From: an uncultured Erythrobacteraceae bacterium
Lineage (GTDB): Bacteria; Pseudomonadota; Alphaproteobacteria; Sphingomonadales; Sphingomonadaceae
Assembly: GCA_946482075.1 (NCBI GenBank)
Contig: CAMLQG010000039.1
Location: 1-27,742 of the forward strand
DNA length: 27,742 nt
Reading direction: 5' to 3'
The translations under genes and the position numbers were made by a program. Under the pieces are notes generated by a model. The model did not search any database and had not been told where the DNA came from. It saw only the letters and a program-made list of their open reading frames with translations. Positions 1-7,525 of this stretch are shown one piece after another. Position 1 is the first letter of the stretch. Every line of letters begins with the position of its first letter.

Positions 1-22
1 CCCCTCCCGCTTGCGGGAGGGG
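1..22. repeat. Perfect 10-bp inverted repeat with 2-nt loop
   Basis: CCCCTCCCGC, a TT loop, then GCGGGAGGGG form a perfect hairpin at the very start of the window. It could be the terminator of a gene lying to the left or an intergenic palindromic repeat. No T-tract follows, so the role is undecided. The whole 1-528 stretch holds no gene that can be supported; it contains this hairpin and two further inverted repeats. Confidence 0.6.
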
Positions 23-112
23 GATCGAGGCCAAAAACCGTTTTCCTACACGCGAAGAATCTGGCTTACCCTGCCGGATGAAGCCGCCGACTTCCCTGCT
101 CGTCTCCCCTTT

Positions 113-189
113 CGTCATTCCCGCGGGAGCGGGACTCCATACCGGGCATCCGCCAAGCGCCCTGGGCTTCCGCTTTCGCGGGGGTGACG
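113..189. repeat. REP/BIME-like intergenic inverted repeat
   Basis: The left end reads CGTCATTCCCGCG and the right end CGCGGGGGTGACG, which are reverse complements apart from two positions that still allow G-T pairing in RNA. The inner part is also GC-rich and partly complementary (GCGGGAGCGG against CCGCTTTCGC). This is the common 'CGTCATTCCCGC...' type of short intergenic palindrome seen in many proteobacterial genomes. It carries no coding signal. Confidence 0.6.
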
Positions 190-345
190 AAAGGGTCTCT
201 GGAAAGTCACACGCGTTTTCCCAGCGCGGACACCCGTGTCGTGGCACGGAACATACAAAAACAATTCGGAAAAACCGGACTCTCGGGGAAGCGGGCGGAA
301 CCTGGTCGTGCGGCGCTTTCGGGCCGTTCCGTGTAAACCCGATCC

Positions 346-436
346 CGTCATTGCGAGGCCATCGGCCGAAGCGATCCAGAGCCGTTGTACGTTCCGCTCC
401 GGATTGCCGCATCGGCTTCGCCGCTTCGCAATGACG
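346..436. repeat. REP/BIME-like intergenic inverted repeat (CGTCATTGCG type)
   Basis: CGTCATTGCG at 346-355 is exactly mirrored by CGCAATGACG at 427-436. Further inner complementarity is visible (gaagcgatcc near 368-377 against ggattgccgc near 403-412, partly). It belongs to the familiar 'CGTCATTGCGAG...' class of short non-autonomous palindromes. It ends about 90 bp before the BKACE start codon, so it may sit between that gene's promoter and the element upstream. Confidence 0.65.
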
Positions 437-528
437 GCTTGTCGACTCCATGAGCGGCATCGGACCATCCGCATCGGCTTGCGCGAACCTCATCCAGATG
501 CGAGACTTCGCGCAAATGGGAGAGAGTG

Positions 529-1419
529 ATGCGCAAGGTCATACTGGAAGCGCGGATCAACGAATATGCCGGGCGCGACCGCAATCCGCATGTGCCGTGG
601 AGCGCAGGAGAGATCGGGGACACCGCGCGATCCTGCGCGGATGCGGGCGCTTCGATCATCCATTTCCACGCCCGCAAGCCGGACGGCGCGCCTTCGCACG
701 ACTATGCCGATTATCGCGATGCGGTGACGGCAATCCGGGCTGCGGCCGATGTGATGGTCCATCCCACGCTCGGCGTGGAAGCTCTGCAGGCAGGCCCGGA
801 AGAGCGGCTGGACCACGTGCTGCGCCTGGCGGCGGATGGGCTCGATCCGGATTTCGCCCCGCTCGACATGGTGTCCAGCAATGCCGACATGTTCGACGCC
901 GAGAAGCGCGCTTTCGCGACCGAAGACACGGTCTACATCAACACTACCGGCACGCTGCGCTATTTCGCACAGACGCTGCGTGATGCCGGCATCACGCCCT
1001 ATTCGCAGATCTGGCATGTCGGATCGCTGCGCCAGATGAGCGCTTTCCTGGAAGCGGGTTATCTCGATCCGCCGCTGTTCCTGTCGCTCGCGATGACCGC
1101 GGGCGGCTTCGTGGCGACGCATCCCGGCACCGAGGCCGGCCTGCGCGCCTACCTTCCCTTCCTGCCCGCCAACGTGCCGGCCCACTGGACCACGGCGATG
1201 TTCGGCGGGAACCTGCTGGAGCTGATCCCGACGATCGTGGAGAGCGGGGGCCATGTCAGCATCGGCATCGGCGATTACGCCTATCCCGAACTCGATCACC
1301 CCGAGAACGGCCGCCTGCTGGCGGAAGCGGCGCGGATCATCCGCGAATGCGGGGCGGAACCGGCCACGGTGGCGGAAGCCCGCGCAATGTTGGGGCGCAC
1401 GGTGAAAGTCGCAGCCTGA
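529..1419 (+). CDS. BKACE-family (DUF849) beta-keto acid cleavage enzyme
   Basis: The 296-residue product has the features of the beta-keto acid cleavage enzyme family, whose founder is 3-keto-5-aminohexanoate cleavage enzyme (Kce). The family uses Zn2+ and acetyl-CoA to cleave a beta-keto acid into acetoacetate and a new CoA ester. Visible hallmarks are the early metal-site Glu region (LEARINEY, E7), the HFH metal motif at H45/H47 after AGASII, and the GGHVSIG segment with H242. The tail EPATVAEARAMLG is also typical. ATG 529 is chosen over the adjacent GTG 526 because GGGAGAG (518-524) is better spaced for it. The dioxygenase gene follows after 26 bp and is probably co-transcribed. The true substrate cannot be read from the sequence; family members act on different keto acids, including dehydrocarnitine. 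Confidence 0.88.
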   Translation: MRKVILEARINEYAGRDRNPHVPWSAGEIGDTARSCADAGASIIHFHARKPDGAPSHDYADYRDAVTAIRAAADVMVHPTLGVEALQAGPEERLDHVLRLAADGLDPDFAPLDMVSSNADMFDAEKRAFATEDTVYINTTGTLRYFAQTLRDAGITPYSQIWHVGSLRQMSAFLEAGYLDPPLFLSLAMTAGGFVATHPGTEAGLRAYLPFLPANVPAHWTTAMFGGNLLELIPTIVESGGHVSIGIGDYAYPELDHPENGRLLAEAARIIRECGAEPATVAEARAMLGRTVKVAA

Positions 1420-1445
1420 CGGACGGAGGCAGAGAGGAGAAAGCG

Positions 1446-2297
1446 GTGAGCAGCAGCGCGATCACGCAGGATCATGTCCGCGAATATCGGGAAAACGGCG
1501 TGCTTTTCCTCAAGTCGATCCTGACGGAGGAATGGCTCGACCTGATCGAGCTGGGCATCCGGCGCAACCTCAACAATCCGGGGCCCTACGCCACGCGCTA
1601 TTTCGAAGGGCAGCCGGGCGAATTCTACGACGATCACTGCAATTACGAAGCCAATCCCGAATATCGCCTGCTGCTGAAGCTGTCCCCCATCGCCGACATC
1701 ATGCAGGCGCTGCTGCAGACCGAGAACCTGTGGCTGTTCTACGACCAGATCTTCATCAAGGAAGGCGGCTACAGCGCCCGCACGCCCTGGCACCAGGACA
1801 CGCCCTATTGGCTGACCGAAGGCAGTCAGCTGGGCTCCATGTGGATCTCGCTCGATCCGCTGACGGTCGACGAAGCGCTGGAAGTGATCCCGGGATCGCA
1901 TCGTGGCCCGCTCTACAACGCCGCGATCTTCGACGGGAATGGCGCGGGCACGCCATGGTACGATACGGACGAGATGCCCTTGCTTCCCGATATCGAGAAG
2001 GAGCGGGACAAATGGACGATCAGAAGCTGGGCATCCGAGCCCGGCGACGTGCTGATCCTGCACCCTTCCCTGCTGCATGGCGGCGCGCAGATGCGCGAAG
2101 GCGGACGCCGCCGGACCTTGTCCGTCCGCGTCTTCGGAGATGATGCGATCTATGTAAAGCGTCCGGGCAAGCCGGCGCCGCATTTTCCGGGACTGGCCGA
2201 AACGCTCCAGCCGGGCGAAAAGCTGCGGCATGAATATTTCCCGCTGCTGCGCGAAGCGAGCGCACCGGCAGGAGCCAGGCTGGAGGCGGCGGCGTGA
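1446..2297 (+). CDS. Phytanoyl-CoA dioxygenase (PhyH)-family Fe(II)/2-oxoglutarate oxygenase
   Basis: The product (283 residues from GTG 1446) is a non-haem iron, 2-oxoglutarate-dependent oxygenase of the PhyH/EctD type. The iron-binding H-x-D is WHQDTPYW (H116, D118); the distal histidine is in LHPSLLHGG (H211, with H206 as the less likely alternative). The downstream arginine for 2-oxoglutarate lies in the GGRRRTLSVR segment. The N-terminal DHVREYRENGVLFLKSIL is the usual family opening. GTG is preferred because GAGGAG (1434-1439) lies six bases upstream; an in-frame ATG at 1347 would overlap the BKACE gene deeply and lacks support. The pairing with a BKACE gene suggests hydroxylation of a small acid that is later cleaved; the substrate is unknown. 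Confidence 0.85.
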   Translation: MSSSAITQDHVREYRENGVLFLKSILTEEWLDLIELGIRRNLNNPGPYATRYFEGQPGEFYDDHCNYEANPEYRLLLKLSPIADIMQALLQTENLWLFYDQIFIKEGGYSARTPWHQDTPYWLTEGSQLGSMWISLDPLTVDEALEVIPGSHRGPLYNAAIFDGNGAGTPWYDTDEMPLLPDIEKERDKWTIRSWASEPGDVLILHPSLLHGGAQMREGGRRRTLSVRVFGDDAIYVKRPGKPAPHFPGLAETLQPGEKLRHEYFPLLREASAPAGARLEAAA

Positions 2298-2351
2298 TGA
2301 TGAGGACTGCCAAGCCTCTCCTCGCCATGACGCGGCCGGATTGGGAAAAGC

Positions 2352-2385
2352 GGCGGCGCAAGGGGTGATGCGGCCTTGCGCCGCC
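2352..2385 (+). terminator. 12-bp hairpin after the BKACE-PhyH unit
   Basis: GGCGGCGCAAGG (2352-2363) and CCTTGCGCCGCC (2374-2385) pair perfectly over 12 bp with a 10-nt loop. It lies 54 bp after the oxygenase stop codon. No T-run follows, so it is either a non-canonical terminator, common in GC-rich genomes, or an mRNA 3'-end stabiliser. It separates the catabolic pair from the LysR gene. Confidence 0.55.
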
Positions 2386-2498
2386 CCGGCAGGGTGTCTC
2401 GCCGTAGGTTGGTCGCTGGGCTTCCGCATACCCGCAGCACGGGCCGCCCATCGTGTCCGTGCGCTTTATCTCCCAAATGTGAAGTCAGTTCCAATCGA

Positions 2499-2531
2499 TT
2501 GTTCTGATGACTTTGATAAGTTAGACTTATC
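2499..2531 (+). promoter_or_regulatory. Promoter and LysR-type operator of the regulator gene
   Basis: TTGTTC (2499-2504), a 17-bp spacer and TAGACT (2522-2527) make a plausible sigma-70 promoter. Its predicted start falls at about 2534-2535, on the regulator's ATG. Overlapping the -10 is a perfect dyad, GATAAGT-TAG-ACTTATC (2515-2531), which fits the T-N11-A rule for LysR operators (T2517, A2529). The position predicts negative autoregulation and a leaderless transcript; there is no Shine-Dalgarno sequence before ATG 2535. Confidence 0.5.
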
Positions 2532-2534
2532 CTC

Positions 2535-3452
2535 ATGAATCTCCGCCAGCTCGAACATGTCATTGCCATTGCCGAGTTCCGCAACTTCCATCGCGCCGCC
2601 GATGCGATCGGGCTCACCCAGTCGGCTCTGACCCAGAGCATCCAGCGGCTCGAAGAGGAATATGGCGTCGAGCTGTTCAATCGCTCCAAGCGGGAGATCA
2701 CGCCCACTGCGTTCGGCCTGACCGTGATCCAGACCGCGCGGCAAACGCTGTCGCAGCTCAAGACGATGCGGCGCGAGCTGGACCTGATGAAGAATCTCCA
2801 GTCCGGCCGGCTGATCGTGGGCTGCGCGCCATTCATTGCCGACGCGCTGCTGGAGCCGGCGCTCGCCCGGATGATGAGCGCCTATCCGCATCTGCGCTTC
2901 TCGATCAAGGTTGGCCACGGGCAGGGCATGATCGATCAGATGGTTGCAGCCGAGGTCGATCTCTATGTCGGTCCGCCCCTCGAAACGCCGGACCAGCGGA
3001 TCGCCTGGCGCGAGATCACGCTGCCGCCGCTGGTCCTGGTCTGCAACCCGGACCATCCGCTGCTGGATCTGGAAGAGCCGACGGCGGAGGATTGCCTCGC
3101 CTATCCGATCGCTTCGCCGGCCCTGGCCGAATCTTATCGCGCCTTCCTGGAAAAGCAGGTCGGCGCGCCAAGCACGCCCGATGGCCGCGACGTCTATTCT
3201 TACGTCATCGAGAGCGACGATTTCGGCCTGGTGCGCCGCCTTGTGCGCAAGACCAACCTGATCTCCGCCATGCTGCCCACCATGATGCAGGACGAAGAAG
3301 CCCAAGGGCTGATCCGCAGCTTCCGGATCAGGGAGCTGGATTTTCCCCTGCCCGCGGTGATCGGCTATCCCACGCAGCGCCCGCTGCCGCCGGCAGGCGA
3401 GATCCTGCTGGGCGAACTGATGGCGGAAGCCGAGAATCTCTGGGCAGGCTGA
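2535..3452 (+). CDS. LysR-family transcriptional regulator
   Basis: This 305-residue protein has the standard LysR length and layout: an N-terminal winged helix-turn-helix (MNLRQLEHVIAIAEF..., recognition region around SALTQSIQRLEEEYGVELFNR, residues about 33-53), a linker helix with LSQLKTMRRELDLMKNLQ, and a periplasmic-binding-protein-like effector domain starting at GRLIVGCAPF. It is encoded on the same strand downstream of the BKACE-PhyH unit rather than divergently, with its own promoter and operator. By position it is the likely regulator of these catabolic genes and of the NTF2-like gene after it. The effector is unknown. Confidence 0.9.
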   Translation: MNLRQLEHVIAIAEFRNFHRAADAIGLTQSALTQSIQRLEEEYGVELFNRSKREITPTAFGLTVIQTARQTLSQLKTMRRELDLMKNLQSGRLIVGCAPFIADALLEPALARMMSAYPHLRFSIKVGHGQGMIDQMVAAEVDLYVGPPLETPDQRIAWREITLPPLVLVCNPDHPLLDLEEPTAEDCLAYPIASPALAESYRAFLEKQVGAPSTPDGRDVYSYVIESDDFGLVRRLVRKTNLISAMLPTMMQDEEAQGLIRSFRIRELDFPLPAVIGYPTQRPLPPAGEILLGELMAEAENLWAG

Positions 3453-3516
3453 GCGAAACTGTTGAATCGCGCCGCGCGACGAGACATTCTCTGCCGACGA
3501 TACCAAGGAGAAGAGG

Positions 3517-3957
3517 ATGACCGACGCCAATTCCGCGGCCGAGATCGGCCGGCAGTTCTGGGACACGTTCTGCGCGAACGAGCTGGAGAAGACGATCGAT
3601 CTGCTGGCCGACGACCTCGTTCGCATCGGACCGCACGACAATGTCCAGTCGGACATCATCCGGGGCAAGGACGCCTATGCGGCCTTCCTGCGCGACATCA
3701 AGGCGGCCATGCCGGCCCATGGAGGGGTAACCTACGCGGTCGGCGGGTCCGCCGACGGGCGCAAGAGCTTCGTCCATTGCATGGAAATCGTGGCGATCAA
3801 TCCGCGCAGCACGGAAACCTACGAGGTCCAGGTATCCCTGATCCTCGACCTGAACGACGCCGGCAAGATTACCAGGGTCGATTGCTACTGGAAGCAGCCC
3901 AGCACCAATATCGACTGGACCGACGCCACCAATCTGACGGCCGAAGCCCACGCCTAG
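3517..3957 (+). CDS. NTF2/SnoaL-like domain protein
   Basis: This 146-residue protein fits the cone-shaped NTF2-like superfamily: an opening helix (EIGRQFWDTFCANELEKTIDLLADDLVRIGP), a central GKDAYAAFLRDIKAAMPAHGG, then beta strands ending DAGKITRVDCYWKQ. Such proteins are either small enzymes (isomerases, cyclases, hydratases, dehydratases) or binding modules. No catalytic residues can be assigned with confidence. The start has a good AAGGAG (3505-3510) with six-base spacing. It lies 64 bp after the LysR gene, possibly in the same transcript, so it may belong to the same pathway as the BKACE and dioxygenase. Confidence 0.7.
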   Translation: MTDANSAAEIGRQFWDTFCANELEKTIDLLADDLVRIGPHDNVQSDIIRGKDAYAAFLRDIKAAMPAHGGVTYAVGGSADGRKSFVHCMEIVAINPRSTETYEVQVSLILDLNDAGKITRVDCYWKQPSTNIDWTDATNLTAEAHA

Positions 3958-4023
3958 CTTGACCGCCCCGGCAAGGCCGTGCTGACTGCGCACGGACGGC
4001 AGGCGACATTGTGAGGCCCTGGG

Positions 4024-4605
4024 ATGGATCAGATCGAAGCGCTTGAGCGGCTGGCGCGGCTGCGCGACACCGGCGTGCTGTCGGACACCGAGTTCGAGGA
4101 GCAGAAGCAGCGCCTGCTGAACGGAGCGGCCGCACCTGCCGCGATCGCGCCCGGCGGCGGCTCGGAACAGCCGGTGGACGATTTCCGCGGCAGCACGCTC
4201 GGCTGGCTCTTCGGCAGCGCCATGGGCTGGCTGACGGTCCTGCTGTGCTTCGTGGCGGTCGGCTTCATCGTCCTGCTGGTGAAATGGATCGAGAATATCA
4301 GCACCCATTACGAACTGACCACGCAGCGCCTCATCATCCGTTCGGGCATCATCATGAAGCGGGTGGACGAGATCGAGCTGTTCCGAGTCAAGGACGTGCG
4401 GGTGGATTTCTCGCTCATCAACCAGTTGACCGGGATCGGCCGGATCACGCTTCGCTCCAGCGATCCGAGCTCGCAAGGGCAGGACTACCTGCTGCGCGAC
4501 GTGCCCGACGCGCGCGGCCGCCGCGAGACGCTGCGCGCCCTGGTCGACCAGGCCCGCCAGCGGCGCCGGGTGCGCGAACTCGATATCGACGGAACCTATG
4601 ACTGA
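4024..4605 (+). CDS. SHOCT plus bacterial PH-domain membrane protein
   Basis: The 193-residue protein begins with a SHOCT motif (residues 1-33: leading IEALERLARLRDTGVLSDTEF, then EEQKQRLLNG). A Gly/Ala/Pro linker follows, then one membrane segment at about 66-88, and a bacterial PH-like (bPH_2) domain from about 90 to 185 with THYELTTQRLIIRSGIIMKRVDEIEL. SHOCT usually sits at the C-terminus, so the order is reversed here. bPH_2 proteins are membrane-associated and of poorly known role. The stop codon is five bases from the stop of the convergent downstream gene. Confidence 0.8.
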   Translation: MDQIEALERLARLRDTGVLSDTEFEEQKQRLLNGAAAPAAIAPGGGSEQPVDDFRGSTLGWLFGSAMGWLTVLLCFVAVGFIVLLVKWIENISTHYELTTQRLIIRSGIIMKRVDEIELFRVKDVRVDFSLINQLTGIGRITLRSSDPSSQGQDYLLRDVPDARGRRETLRALVDQARQRRRVRELDIDGTYD

Positions 4606-4610
4606 GCGGA

Positions 4611-5234
4611 TCAGCGCTTCGGCGCGAGACTGACGGTTCCGAAGGTTTCGGCCAGGATCTCGCCCGCAGTGCCGGCCCCGCGCTGTGCCGCCTTGCCCGC
4701 AAAGCTCGCGCCGCGTTCCGCATAGTTCAGCGTATAGATCGTGTCGGCGTCGCGGAAGATGTAGAGGAAGTCCTGCTCCCCCGCGCCTTTCAGCGCCTTG
4801 GGATAGGCTCCCGCAGGAAGCGATGCGCAGCCGTTGGACACGATCGAACGCTTTACCCCCGGCGCGAACGGTTTCTCACCGCCATCGGCGTAGAGCGGGC
4901 CGATCTTGCAGGCGGCGGGGTAGAAAGCCCGGCGCGCGATCTGCGCGGTCGGTTCAGGCGAACGTCCGAGCCCGCGATAGGCCTGGACCGTCACCAGCTG
5001 GGTCCAGTTCGCGACGGTCTGCCCCTTGGGCACGAACTCGATCAGCACGTTGGTGCCGTTGTCGGTGTCCGTGGCCCGCACGAAGCCGGACGGCAGGCGA
5101 AAGGCAAGCACGCGATCGAACAATTCGATCCGGGTCTCAACCGCCGATGCCGCCGATGCCGCAGCTGCCGGCTCACCCGCATGCGCAGGGACGACGGCGA
5201 TGGCGAACAGCAGCAGCGGCGCGACGATCCTCAT
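4611..5234 (-). CDS. Exported protein of unknown function
   Basis: I do not recognise this 207-residue protein. It has a clear Sec signal peptide (MRIVAPLLLFAIAVVPAHA, likely cut after residue 19) followed by an alanine-rich stretch encoded by short GCCGATGCC repeats. The mature part has beta-rich segments (VLAFRLPSGFVRATDTDNGTNVLIEF, WTQLVTVQAYRGL) and two cysteines (in PAACKIG and SNGCASL) that could form a disulfide. No lipobox is present, so a soluble periplasmic protein is most likely. It is divergent from the TonB-dependent receptor and the 129-bp gap holds the promoters of both. Confidence 0.7.
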   Translation of the reverse strand: MRIVAPLLLFAIAVVPAHAGEPAAAASAASAVETRIELFDRVLAFRLPSGFVRATDTDNGTNVLIEFVPKGQTVANWTQLVTVQAYRGLGRSPEPTAQIARRAFYPAACKIGPLYADGGEKPFAPGVKRSIVSNGCASLPAGAYPKALKGAGEQDFLYIFRDADTIYTLNYAERGASFAGKAAQRGAGTAGEILAETFGTVSLAPKR

Positions 5235-5297
5235 TGGTCAATAGAGCGCGCATGCGTCGGTAAAAGCAATGCACAGCGTCACGAACGGAAACTATAT

Positions 5298-5323
5298 GCA
5301 ATTGACTCGCAATATCTTATTGC
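5298..5323 (+). promoter_or_regulatory. Fur-box-like palindromes upstream of the TonB receptor
   Basis: GCAATTGACTCGCAATATC (5298-5316) matches the classical 19-bp Fur consensus GATAATGATAATCATTATC at 11 positions. It overlaps a perfect palindrome, GCAATA-TCT-TATTGC (5309-5323). TTGACT (5302-5307) is a good -35 hexamer inside it, although the -10 at 17-bp spacing (TACGCG) is poor. The site lies about 40-65 bp before the receptor's start codon, where an iron repressor would be expected. The assignment to Fur is inference. Confidence 0.45.
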
Positions 5324-5363
5324 CTACGCGGCCCTCAAATTCGAACATGAGGGTGATATCATC

Positions 5364-7490
5364 ATGCGCAGATCGCAGCGTTCATTCCTGCCCATCCTGT
5401 CCACGACGATCCTCGCAGGCCTGATCGCCACGCCCGCTCATGCCGCGCAAAGCATCGATGCGGCCGATGCGAAGGACAAGCCCGACATCATCGTCAGCGG
5501 CGTTCGCGCGAATGAAGGCCAGAACCAGGAAACCGAAGGCGGTGCGTTGGGCAGGAAGTCTCTGCTCGACACGCCCTATTCGATCACCGTGGTGGACAAT
5601 GAGGACATCCGCGCGCGCCAAGCCACGACGATCGCACAGCTCTTCGTGAATGACCCGTCGGTCTTCTCCTTCGCCACGGCCGGCACGACCAATTGGTGGG
5701 GCCTGCAGATCCGCGGCCTGGGAGTGCGCAACTATTATATCGATGATGTGCCGCTGCTGCTCTACTGGGGCGGCGATTTCCCGCTCGAAGGCGTCGACAA
5801 CGTCCAGGCACTGAAAGGCCTCACCGGCTTCATGTACGGCTTCGGCTCGCCCGGCGGCGCGATCGCCTACAAGACGAAGCGCCCCACCGCCGAACTGCTG
5901 ATGACGACAGAACTGGGCTACCGCACCAATTCCGTGTTCTTCGGCCATGTCGATATGAGCGGGCCGCTGACCGATGACGGCCGCCTGGGCTACCGCCTCA
6001 ATATCGCGGCCGAAAAAGGCACTGCCTACAACCAGTCGAAGCCGAACCGCGCCTTCGCCTCGCTCGCGCTGGAATATCAGGTGAGCGACGATCTCAAATG
6101 GTATGCGACAGCCACATATGAGGACAGCAAGCTGGAGCGCGAGCCATTCCAGATCTACTGGGCCGACTGGGCCTATCGGGACACCGTCCTGCCCAAGCCG
6201 ACTTACGAATATCGCAACCTCAATATCGAAGGCAGCTATTACGACGCCCATACGCTGGCCACCGCGACAGGGCTGGACTGGCGTTTCGCCGCGGGATGGA
6301 ACGCGAAGCTGACCTATGGCTACACGAGCAAGCGTCACCGCTCGAACAAGATGTTCGTGTACATGCTCAACAAGGAAGGCGATTACCAAGGCAACGTCTA
6401 CAACTTCGCCGAGACCGACAAGAACCACTTCGCCCAGGCGATGATCCAGGGCGAGTTCAACACCGGCCCGATCCGTCACGAGCTGGTCGCCGGCGCCGCC
6501 CTCCAGATCAACGACGCCTTCTTCGGCCTCGATTCCTCCTATTGGAGCAACGATTTCAACGGCAACATCTATCAGGACCAGCTCTTCCGGAACACCCGCG
6601 ATATCGACTGGAGTACGGCAGGCAGCCCCTACAAGGAACGCCAGAAGGCTCTGTTCCTGAGCGATACGCTCCATTTCGGCGAGCACGTCCAAGCGGTGCT
6701 CGGCGCGCGCTACACCAGGTACACGCTTCTCGATCTCGACGGCGATCCGAGCGTGGATTCGAGCTATCGCACTTCGCGCGTAACGCCCACGCTCGCCCTG
6801 GTGGTGAAACCCGCACCCCATATGTCCATCTATGGCAGCTATGTGGAATCGCTGGAGCCCGGCTCGCGGGTGGGCGGCGACTACGCCAATGCGGGCGATA
6901 TCCTGAAGCCGGCCGTCTCCAAGCAGTACGAACTCGGCGTGAAATACCAGCACAATGGTCTCGGCCTGACCGCCGCCGCTTTCAAGATCGAACGCGTCAA
7001 TCAGATGGACGTCTATGAGAACGACCTGCGTTACCTGCGGCAGGATGGGATGACGAGCTACAAGGGCATCGAGGCGATCGCGAGCTATCAGGTGAACGAC
7101 AATCTTCGCCTCGGCCTGGGCGCGATACATCTCGATCCCCAGATCAGGGACGTGTCGGAAGACATGGCCTATCTCGTCGGCAACACGCCCGCAGAAGCCG
7201 CCAAATGGCAAGTCACCGGCAATGCCGAAGTGGCCGTCCCCGGCGTCCCGGGCCTGACATTGCACGGCAATGTCCGCTATTTCGGCAAGGCGCCGACCGA
7301 CGACACCAATTTCCTCTACATTCCCAGTCGCACGCTGGCCAATGCCGGCTTTCAATACGAAACGCCGATGGGCGAGCGGAAAGTGACTTTCACCGGCAAC
7401 GTCAACAATTTGACCAACAAGAAATATTGGGGCCTCGGCAATATCGGCGAAGGGACCAACGGATCCTTCAGCGTGCGCGTGGACTGGTAA
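5364..7490 (+). CDS. TonB-dependent siderophore-type outer-membrane receptor
   Basis: A 708-residue TonB-dependent receptor for energised uptake across the outer membrane. It has a signal peptide (cut after AHA, residue 26), a TonB-box-like DIIVSGV at 41-47, and a plug domain with SLLDTPYSITVVDNEDIRAR and GLQIRGLGVRNYYIDDVPLL, ending in the GSPGGAIAYKTKRPT segment. A long 22-strand-type barrel region follows, finishing in the aromatic SFSVRVDW. The plug signature is that of siderophore receptors rather than of the sphingomonad sugar/oligomer receptors. ATG 5364 is chosen because the signal peptide starts there; the reading frame extends upstream to 5181 without support. It converges on modC with a 35-bp gap. 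The ligand may be a ferric siderophore; the molybdate genes next door allow a molybdenum chelate as an alternative. Confidence 0.88.
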   Translation: MRRSQRSFLPILSTTILAGLIATPAHAAQSIDAADAKDKPDIIVSGVRANEGQNQETEGGALGRKSLLDTPYSITVVDNEDIRARQATTIAQLFVNDPSVFSFATAGTTNWWGLQIRGLGVRNYYIDDVPLLLYWGGDFPLEGVDNVQALKGLTGFMYGFGSPGGAIAYKTKRPTAELLMTTELGYRTNSVFFGHVDMSGPLTDDGRLGYRLNIAAEKGTAYNQSKPNRAFASLALEYQVSDDLKWYATATYEDSKLEREPFQIYWADWAYRDTVLPKPTYEYRNLNIEGSYYDAHTLATATGLDWRFAAGWNAKLTYGYTSKRHRSNKMFVYMLNKEGDYQGNVYNFAETDKNHFAQAMIQGEFNTGPIRHELVAGAALQINDAFFGLDSSYWSNDFNGNIYQDQLFRNTRDIDWSTAGSPYKERQKALFLSDTLHFGEHVQAVLGARYTRYTLLDLDGDPSVDSSYRTSRVTPTLALVVKPAPHMSIYGSYVESLEPGSRVGGDYANAGDILKPAVSKQYELGVKYQHNGLGLTAAAFKIERVNQMDVYENDLRYLRQDGMTSYKGIEAIASYQVNDNLRLGLGAIHLDPQIRDVSEDMAYLVGNTPAEAAKWQVTGNAEVAVPGVPGLTLHGNVRYFGKAPTDDTNFLYIPSRTLANAGFQYETPMGERKVTFTGNVNNLTNKKYWGLGNIGEGTNGSFSVRVDW

Positions 7491-7525
7491 GGGATCCGAA
7501 GCCCCCTTTCTCCCGGCATCGAGCC

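Noticed and set aside
1296..2429. 377-codon antisense frame over the BKACE-PhyH junction
   Set aside because: Both sense genes are clearly recognised and have good ribosome sites; the antisense product has no recognisable motif.
3978..3998. Hairpin CCGTGC-N7-GCACGG after the NTF2-like gene as a terminator
   Set aside because: Only six base pairs with no T-tract; too weak to list as a feature.
5309..5323. Reading the palindrome before the TonB receptor as a ModE box
   Set aside because: The arms (GCAATA/TATTGC) do not share the ATATCG/CGATAT core of the site before modA and fit iron-type control better.
5382..7355. 657-codon open frame antisense to the TonB-dependent receptor
   Set aside because: It mirrors the codon structure of a well-supported receptor in GC-rich DNA, has no ribosome site and its translation shows no family pattern.
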